Shown: positions 59,230-64,000 of the stretch, one piece after another
How positions within the stretch are numbered: the first letter of the stretch is position 1
How the letters are laid out: the number at the start of each line of letters is the position of its first letter
Source: UMGS1696 sp964621165
Lineage (GTDB): Bacteria; Bacillota; Clostridia; Oscillospirales; CAG-272
Assembly (NCBI GenBank): GCA_964621165.1
Contig: CAZULC010000002.1
Location: 279,652-343,651, forward strand
DNA length: 64,000 bases
Reading direction: 5' to 3'
Position numbers and translations under genes: made by a program
Notes under the pieces: generated by a model
Databases searched by the model: none
What the model was told of the DNA's origin: nothing
The model's input: only the letters and a program-made list of their open reading frames with translations

Positions 59230-60612
59230 TCATTTGCAGAGAAGCAGATCAAAGTTCTCGAGGGACAGGCAAAGCTCCTTCAAAAATCTGGCGGCAGGTG
59301 CGCCGTCAACGGCTCTGTGGTCGAAGGTCAGGGACAGTCCCATTGCGGGATAGACTTTGCCCTCGTTGTCAAGCCGGTTCGTCACGCAGCACACTCCCAA
59401 AATCGCGGTCTGAGGAGGATTTATGACCGGCGTAAATGATTCCACCCCAAGCGAACCGAGGTTTGACACAGTGAAGCTTCCGCCGTTCATTTCGTCGGGC
59501 AGACACTTTCCGTCCCGCGCTTTTTCTGCAAGAACTTTTGACTTTGCTGAAATTTCGCCGAGACTCAATTTTTCAGCTGAGAAAATTACCGGAACCAAAA
59601 GCCCCCGTTCCGTGTCAACCGCAAGAGCAACGTTGGCGTTTTTGTATTTTCTCATGACGCCATCAAGCAGGTTCGCGTTGATTTCCGGATATTTCGGCAG
59701 GACGCGGGATACGGCATACAGTATCATATCGGTAATTGTAACCCTGCCGAGTCCCAAGTCGCCGCCTTTTTCCTTGAGCTTGGCTCTGAGTGCCAGAATG
59801 GATGCGGCGTTGAAAGATGAGTTCAGTGTGAGTTGTGCCATTTCCGAGAGGGAAGAATGCATTGTTCTTGCGATAACCCGTCTGACTCCCGAGAGAGGTT
59901 CATCCACGTATTTCGGCGGTTCTGCGGCAAAAGACGCAGTTTCAGCCGACTGCACAGCCGACATGGTTTCTTCGACTTTTTCGACGTCTTCAACTGACGC
60001 GGCTTCGTCAGGCACGGGAGAAACAGGCTCTTCTTCCGCTTCATATGGCATGATTCCGGCGAGGTAATTTTCTACGTCCGCTGTGGTCGCGACAAAGCCG
60101 TTGTCCAGAGCCGCGTTTATGTCCCGCTCGATAATACGTCCGTGCGGTCCGGTTGGCACTACTTTTGTCATGTCTACGCCGGATTCCAGCGCCAGATTCT
60201 TCGCTCGTGGAGAGATAAACACGCGTCCGTCCGCTCTGACTGCCAAAGGTGCGACCGGCGGTTTTTCTGACGCACAGTCCTGCTCGGGTTCAACAGCTGC
60301 GGTGGGATTTTTCTCCAGTTTTGACAGGGACTCATCCGTTGTGCTGCCCGTGAAAAGGGAAGAGACGTCCTCGCCCTCCTCACCGATTACGCAGACCGGC
60401 TCGAGACAGGGAACGACATCCCCTTCATTGGCGAAAATCCCGAGTACAACTCCTGAGAACTGGGAAACTTCGTCAAAGGAGCTTTTGTCCGTTTCGTAGG
60501 AGAAGAGAACGTCTCCAAGTGCGACCTGCTCTCCCTTTTTCTTCTGCCATGAGGTGATTATGCAGGCTTCCACGCTTTGACCCTGACGGGGCATGATCAC
60601 TACATTTGCCAT
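59230..60612 (-). CDS. Dihydrolipoamide acyltransferase (E2)
   Basis: 460 residues. One N-terminal lipoyl domain has the lipoylated Lys43 in ETDKSSFDEV. An E3/E1-binding domain follows (ISPRAKNLALESGVDMTKV, about 130-165), then an acidic/Ala-rich linker and a chloramphenicol-acetyltransferase-like catalytic domain with DHRAVDGAPAARF near the C-terminus. It transfers the acyl group to CoA and forms the core of the complex. It is the first gene of the E2-E3-E1 operon, read from the promoter at 60635-60663. No lipoate ligase or synthase is in the window. Confidence 0.92.
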   Translation of the reverse strand: MANVVIMPRQGQSVEACIITSWQKKKGEQVALGDVLFSYETDKSSFDEVSQFSGVVLGIFANEGDVVPCLEPVCVIGEEGEDVSSLFTGSTTDESLSKLEKNPTAAVEPEQDCASEKPPVAPLAVRADGRVFISPRAKNLALESGVDMTKVVPTGPHGRIIERDINAALDNGFVATTADVENYLAGIMPYEAEEEPVSPVPDEAASVEDVEKVEETMSAVQSAETASFAAEPPKYVDEPLSGVRRVIARTMHSSLSEMAQLTLNSSFNAASILALRAKLKEKGGDLGLGRVTITDMILYAVSRVLPKYPEINANLLDGVMRKYKNANVALAVDTERGLLVPVIFSAEKLSLGEISAKSKVLAEKARDGKCLPDEMNGGSFTVSNLGSLGVESFTPVINPPQTAILGVCCVTNRLDNEGKVYPAMGLSLTFDHRAVDGAPAARFLKELCLSLENFDLLLCK

Positions 60613-60634
60613 ACTCTAAATTATCCTTTCGTGT

Positions 60635-60663
60635 ATTATAAAATCTTCTGTTGAATCAACCAA
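60635..60663 (-). promoter_or_regulatory. Promoter of the 2-oxoacid dehydrogenase operon
   Basis: On the minus strand TTGGTT (60663-60658), a 17-nt spacer and TATAAT (60640-60635). The leader would be only about 15 nt and contains the AAAGGA ribosome site. Confidence 0.65.
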
Positions 60664-60742
60664 ACGATATTCTATTTTATATATTTTAACATAAAAGGGA
60701 CATAAAAGTCAACGGTTTCCCATAAATTATAACGTAAAAAGT

Positions 60743-60780
60743 AAAAAATGACGAAAATCACACAAGTATCACTTACGTCA
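60743..60780 (-). terminator. Possible terminator of murC
   Basis: On the minus strand TGACG (60780-60776) pairs with CGTCA (60753-60749), followed by TTTTTT. The stem is only 5 bp with a long loop. Confidence 0.4.
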
Positions 60781-60787
60781 TATATTT

Positions 60788-62209
60788 TTATTTTGTAAAA
60801 TCATTCATCAGGTCCACGATTTTGATGACGTCTCCGGCACCCATGACGATAACCACGTCGCCATCCCTGGAATCCCGCTCCATTATTTCGGCGGCTTCTT
60901 CAAGACTTGCGGCACAACGGCAGCTCTTTCCAGCGGTATTCACGGCGTCGCACAGTTTTTCCGAGGTCACTCCGTAGGTGTTGGTCTCCCGTGCTGCGTA
61001 AATCGGGCATAAAATCAGCTCGTCTATGTCCGAACTTGCAAAGGCCGACGTGAACCAGTCGAACAGCTCGGCCGTGCGGGAGTAGGTGTGGGGCTGGAAC
61101 ACGATTCTCAGCTTTCCTCGGGTGATTTTTCTCGCGCTGGACAGGGTTGCCGCAATCTCCGTTGGGTGGTGGGCGTAATCCGTGAACAGCTCGGCTCCGT
61201 TTGACATGACGCAGATTTTTTCCATCCTCCGCTTGATCCCACGATAGTCCGAGATTCCCCGCGCGGTTTCCTCAGGCGTAAGTCCGGCGGTCATGCAGGA
61301 AGCAAAGGCGGCAAGGGAGTCGTAAATGTTGTGCTCTCCGGGAATCTGCAGGCTGATGTGCGCGAGAATCTTTCCGTCTGAGGCAATGTCGAACTCCGGA
61401 TATCCGGTGGAGTTGTCTTCATTTGTAGAATAGTAATCGGCTGCAGGGTTGTTCCGTCCGAAGGTCACGGCTTTGGTGTGGCTGGCGTCAAGGGCAAGGC
61501 GGCAGTTTTCGTCGTCGGCATTTATGACAGCGGCACGGCACCCGGGAAGGTCCATGTATTTTGTGAAGGATGAGCGTATCTGCTCGATTGACTTGAAGTA
61601 ATCCATGTGGTCAAGCTCTATGTTGAGAACCACCGCGATGGTCGGGTTGAAGTCGAGGAAGGAGTCCATGTACTCGCAGGCTTCGAAAATAAAGCAGTCG
61701 TGACCGCCGATGATGTCCGTCTCTCCGGTTTCCTTAAGGACAGCGCCGCCGTGAACCGTGGGATTTTTTCCGGCTGAGGCGAAAATTTTAGCAAGCATAC
61801 CCGTAGTCGTGCTTTTTCCATGAGTGCCAGACACGCCGATTCTCTCACGGTAGCCGGTCATGATGTAGCCGAGATAGTCCCCGCGGGAAATGGCAGGTAT
61901 TCCGTGACTTTCGGCGTATAGATATTCTGCGTTGGTGTTCGGAATCGCGACTGTGTAAATCAGCGCGTCCCGGTCAGCCATGTGTTCTGCTGAGGATTCG
62001 TAGTAAACCCTGATGCCGTTTCGCTCGAGCTTTTGCGTGATTTCCGTTTCGGTTTTGTCGTAGCCTGAGACGTCATATCCGCGCAGTTTGCTTATGTGGG
62101 CGAGAGAGTTCATGCTGACCCCGCCGATTCCGTCGAAGAAAAGATTTTTCTTGCCCTTGAGAATCTCACCGATTTTTTCGTATCCGTAATGGGTGTTAAG
62201 AAGTGACAT
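60788..62209 (-). CDS. murC: MurC, UDP-N-acetylmuramate-L-alanine ligase
   Basis: 473 residues from the ATG at 62209. The dinucleotide-like UDP-binding motif FDGIGGVSMNSLA, ATP-binding GVSGTHGKSTTTGML, the Mur-ligase ELDHMDYFK region and C-terminal YAHHPTEIAATL are in the right order. It adds L-Ala to UDP-MurNAc in the cytoplasm for peptidoglycan. The frame is open back to 62338, but the extra residues are Cys/Arg-rich and unlike MurC, and the best promoter would start transcription at about 62340. The start lacks a strong ribosome site, so its exact place is uncertain. Confidence 0.92.
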   Translation of the reverse strand: MSLLNTHYGYEKIGEILKGKKNLFFDGIGGVSMNSLAHISKLRGYDVSGYDKTETEITQKLERNGIRVYYESSAEHMADRDALIYTVAIPNTNAEYLYAESHGIPAISRGDYLGYIMTGYRERIGVSGTHGKSTTTGMLAKIFASAGKNPTVHGGAVLKETGETDIIGGHDCFIFEACEYMDSFLDFNPTIAVVLNIELDHMDYFKSIEQIRSSFTKYMDLPGCRAAVINADDENCRLALDASHTKAVTFGRNNPAADYYSTNEDNSTGYPEFDIASDGKILAHISLQIPGEHNIYDSLAAFASCMTAGLTPEETARGISDYRGIKRRMEKICVMSNGAELFTDYAHHPTEIAATLSSARKITRGKLRIVFQPHTYSRTAELFDWFTSAFASSDIDELILCPIYAARETNTYGVTSEKLCDAVNTAGKSCRCAASLEEAAEIMERDSRDGDVVIVMGAGDVIKIVDLMNDFTK

Positions 62210-62346
62210 ACGCTTATCAAATATCGGCTTGTTCTGAAAGTACAGTCCGCCGATCCTTTCTTTAGTTGAATTTGTAAGCCCGGAGAAAAATACGCCGCGC
62301 CCACGCATGAGTCCGCAAAAGCGACAGTACCGCCGCACGCAATAAA

Positions 62347-62375
62347 ATAATACAAAGACGGTATTGCTGCTACAA
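62347..62375 (-). promoter_or_regulatory. Weak candidate promoter of murC
   Basis: On the minus strand TTGTAG (62375-62370), a 17-nt spacer and TATTAT (62352-62347). Transcription would begin near 62340. The remainder of the 62210-62546 gap is AT-rich and shows no other feature. Confidence 0.4.
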
Positions 62376-62479
62376 TATTAGAAAGTGCATAATGATTTAA
62401 CTTTTTGAGCTTTTTCTATGTAATTTGCTCTTTTGCAGAAAAAAAGATACATTAACTTAAAAATTTATTTATGATTAGA

Positions 62480-62510
62480 TTGAATCATTTTCACAATGTG
62501 GGAGTATAAT
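62480..62510 (+). promoter_or_regulatory. Candidate promoter of spoVG
   Basis: TTGAAT (62480-62485), a 19-nt spacer and TATAAT (62505-62510), 36 nt before the spoVG ATG. The spacer is longer than ideal. In Bacillus spoVG uses sigma-H; I see no clear sigma-H pattern here. Confidence 0.4.
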
Positions 62511-62546
62511 TATTTTAGCCAATGAAAACAGAAGGAAGGTTGTCAA

Positions 62547-62885
62547 ATGGTCATAACTGATATCAAAGTAAGAAAGCTCTTTGACGAAGGTCCGATGAAA
62601 GCTATTGTTTCCGTCACCTTCGACGATCAGCTCGCGCTTCACGACATTAAGGTTATAAGCGTCCGCGATAAAAACTTTATTGTTATGCCCAGCCGCAAGA
62701 ACCCCGACGGAACGTACCGTGACATAGTACATCCGATAAACACAGAGTTCAGGGGAATGTTGGAGGCTGAGGTCATAAAGGCATATGAGAAAGAACTTGC
62801 GCGCGCGGCAGCAGAAAAGGAAACAGAAAAGCTGAATCGTGAAACAGAGGAAGCCGAGAGCGGAACCGTAAAGGAACTTGTATAA
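62547..62885 (+). CDS. spoVG: SpoVG, septation and RNA-binding regulator
   Basis: 112 residues. The family core is complete: MVITDIKVRKLFDEG, AIVSVTFDDQLALHDIKVI and NFIVMPSRKNPDGTYRDIVHPIN. A charged helical tail of about 25 residues (KELARAAAEKETEKL) follows. SpoVG binds nucleic acid and affects cell division and sporulation timing in Firmicutes. GAAGGAAGG lies 9 nt before the start. It is divergent from murC and stands alone before a terminator. Confidence 0.95.
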   Translation: MVITDIKVRKLFDEGPMKAIVSVTFDDQLALHDIKVISVRDKNFIVMPSRKNPDGTYRDIVHPINTEFRGMLEAEVIKAYEKELARAAAEKETEKLNRETEEAESGTVKELV

Positions 62886-62939
62886 GAGCTGAAAACCGAA
62901 CCCTAACTTCATTGGACTGACATCTTTGGTAAATAAAGG

Positions 62940-62992
62940 AAATCCGAGCGGTGTGTGCTGCGGTGCGGCAACCGGACGGGTTTTTCTTTTTT
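62940..62992 (+). terminator. Intrinsic terminator after spoVG
   Basis: AAATCCG (62940-62946) pairs with CGGGTTT (62977-62983) with one G-U pair, and inner CGGT/ACCG extends the stem. TTCTTTTTT follows. The rest of the gap to 63162 holds no feature I recognise. Confidence 0.75.
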
Positions 62993-63162
62993 GCCTGAAT
63001 TACAGGTGATATTTATACCGCACGGGTGAATAAAAATCCGAAATTGAATTTTGCTCTACAGGCAAAAATTTTATATCTCAGAAGTGCATGCGGACAATCA
63101 TGTCATATAGCATAAGAAGCGGTATATTTTTTTCGTACGGTTTTCCATAAGTTATGACGAAT

Positions 63163-63819
63163 TTACGCCTGCTTTTCTCTGACTTTTTCTTCCTCTCCCT
63201 CCTCAATGGAAATTTTACCCGCCTCTCTGCGGTTTTCAAACCACTTCATGTGCTTGAGTATAGCCGTGCCGGAGATCAGGGTAACGCCGAGAGCGATGGA
63301 AAACTTCTTCGCGAAAAGGAGAAGGGGCAGGGAAATCACAAGAAACATGACAAATGTCAAAATGCTTCTGATTCTGTGCGGGTTGATTTTGATGACCACC
63401 GAGAAAAATATGTAAAGTCCGGCGAGAATGAAGCCCACATGGGTTGCGGGAAGACAGCCGATTAGCACGCCGAAAACCGTAGCGATGCACTTTCCGCCCC
63501 TGAAATGGTTCATCACCGAGCAGGCGTGACCGAAAACCGGCGCGAACATCACGAGGGAAAAACGCACCGAAGAAATTCCGAACAGGCGGTAGGCGATGTA
63601 GACCGGCACAAATCCCTTGAGCATGTCGAGAAAGAGGCAGAAAAGCCCCATGCTGACTCCGCACTGCTTGAAAACGTTGGCGGCTCCAGGATTGCCGTCA
63701 TCGGATTTTACCGTAATGTCGCCGTAGCCGAAGAGTCGGGGAACATCACGGGCAAACATACAGGAGCCGAAAAGGTATCCGCCGAATATCAAAACTGACC
63801 AATAGATAAATTCAGTCAT
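63163..63819 (-). CDS. plsY: PlsY-like acyl-phosphate glycerol-3-phosphate acyltransferase
   Basis: 218 residues with five or so helices. Family motifs are present: SDDGNPGAANVFKQCG (motif 1), LDMLKGFVPVYIA, and GHACSVMNHFRGGKCIATVFG (motif 3). It acylates glycerol-3-phosphate from acyl-phosphate at the membrane, the first step of phospholipid synthesis. The usual first-motif basic run before it is altered to KSDD, and a charged C-terminal tail (ISIEEGEEEKVREKQA) is longer than usual. The ATG at 63819 has GAGG 7 nt upstream and fits the promoter; the frame is open further upstream without a start site. Confidence 0.9.
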   Translation of the reverse strand: MTEFIYWSVLIFGGYLFGSCMFARDVPRLFGYGDITVKSDDGNPGAANVFKQCGVSMGLFCLFLDMLKGFVPVYIAYRLFGISSVRFSLVMFAPVFGHACSVMNHFRGGKCIATVFGVLIGCLPATHVGFILAGLYIFFSVVIKINPHRIRSILTFVMFLVISLPLLLFAKKFSIALGVTLISGTAILKHMKWFENRREAGKISIEEGEEEKVREKQA

Positions 63820-63853
63820 AGTAAAGCCTCGAGGAAAAAATAATCTACTATAT

Positions 63854-63882
63854 ATTATAAACGAACGGATCTCGAAAGTCAA
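63854..63882 (-). promoter_or_regulatory. Promoter of plsY
   Basis: On the minus strand TTGACT (63882-63877), a 17-nt spacer and TATAAT (63859-63854), 34 nt before the ATG. The last 118 bases of the window show no other gene. Confidence 0.88.
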
Positions 63883-64000
63883 GTGAAATATGATTAAAGA
63901 AGCCGAAAACTTTGTGTTGTCAATAGATATGACCCATATTACAGGAAGTCCCAAACCTAAAAATACCAACTCTACCTTTGCTCACTCACCACGCGAGCTT

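Noticed and set aside
62210..62338. N-terminal extension of MurC with Cys-rich sequence
   Set aside because: It is unlike the family N-terminus, lacks a ribosome site, and the likely transcription start is at its edge.

Overview
The window looks like a chromosome segment of an anaerobic, endospore-forming member of the Clostridia, probably Oscillospirales/Ruminococcaceae-like. The grounds are a bifurcating-type [FeFe] hydrogenase (HydABC), SpoVG, a GerA/SpoVAF-type germination protein, an ECF vitamin transporter core, PlsY, and vegetative promoters of TTGACT-17-TATAAT type with strong GGAGG ribosome sites. I identify no rRNA, tRNA, CRISPR array, prophage or insertion sequence. The genus is an inference.

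Layout. 1-10.2 kb is one plus-strand run: the 3' end of ecfA1, ecfA2, ecfT, truA, a DUF5711-like membrane protein, a CvpA-like protein, a ClpE-like AAA+ unfoldase, and a 950-residue protein with the fold landmarks of a P-type ATPase but without its catalytic motifs. 10.2-20.9 kb is a hydrogenase operon read from a clear promoter with a perfect 16-bp palindrome at its start point. Its order is Mrp/NBP35, HydC (NuoE-like), then a signalling set (DRTGG, SpoIIAB-like ATPase, sensory-type [FeFe] hydrogenase homologue, DRTGG, PHP phosphoesterase, second HATPase), a decayed methyltransferase, a small 2Fe-2S protein, HydB and HydA. 21-26.8 kb holds a Gfo/Idh/MocA oxidoreductase, then on the minus strand a ThuA-like protein and a heterodimeric ABC exporter.

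27-38.6 kb is an accessory region: a broken ECF-sigma-like gene with a long C-terminal extension, a GH29 alpha-L-fucosidase, a decayed membrane gene beside an intact probable relative, a DUF624-like protein, an unknown membrane protein, an orphan solute-binding lipoprotein, and a GtrA protein fused to a glycosyltransferase-like domain lacking its DxD. 38.8-48.7 kb holds a FucO-like alcohol dehydrogenase, a GNAT acetyltransferase, YchF, a VTC-domain protein with DUF4956, a two-component system, an RNA methyltransferase and the GerA-type protein. That last gene has its ribosome site inside the preceding terminator hairpin. 48.9-53.2 kb is a MarR regulator with a second heterodimeric exporter. 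53.3-55.2 kb is a secreted beta-propeller gene cut by one amber codon. 55.3-60.6 kb (minus) encodes a 2-oxoacid dehydrogenase complex with a fused E1 alpha/beta. The end carries MurC, SpoVG and PlsY.

How the parts fit. HydABC should reoxidise NADH and reduced ferredoxin as H2. The embedded hydrogenase-like sensor, kinase-like ATPases, PHP protein and DRTGG proteins look like a redox or H2 signalling module for it. Fucosidase, solute-binding protein and FucO suggest use of host or plant glycans. Four genes are broken and two intact genes look like pseudoenzymes; these are the most unusual features here.
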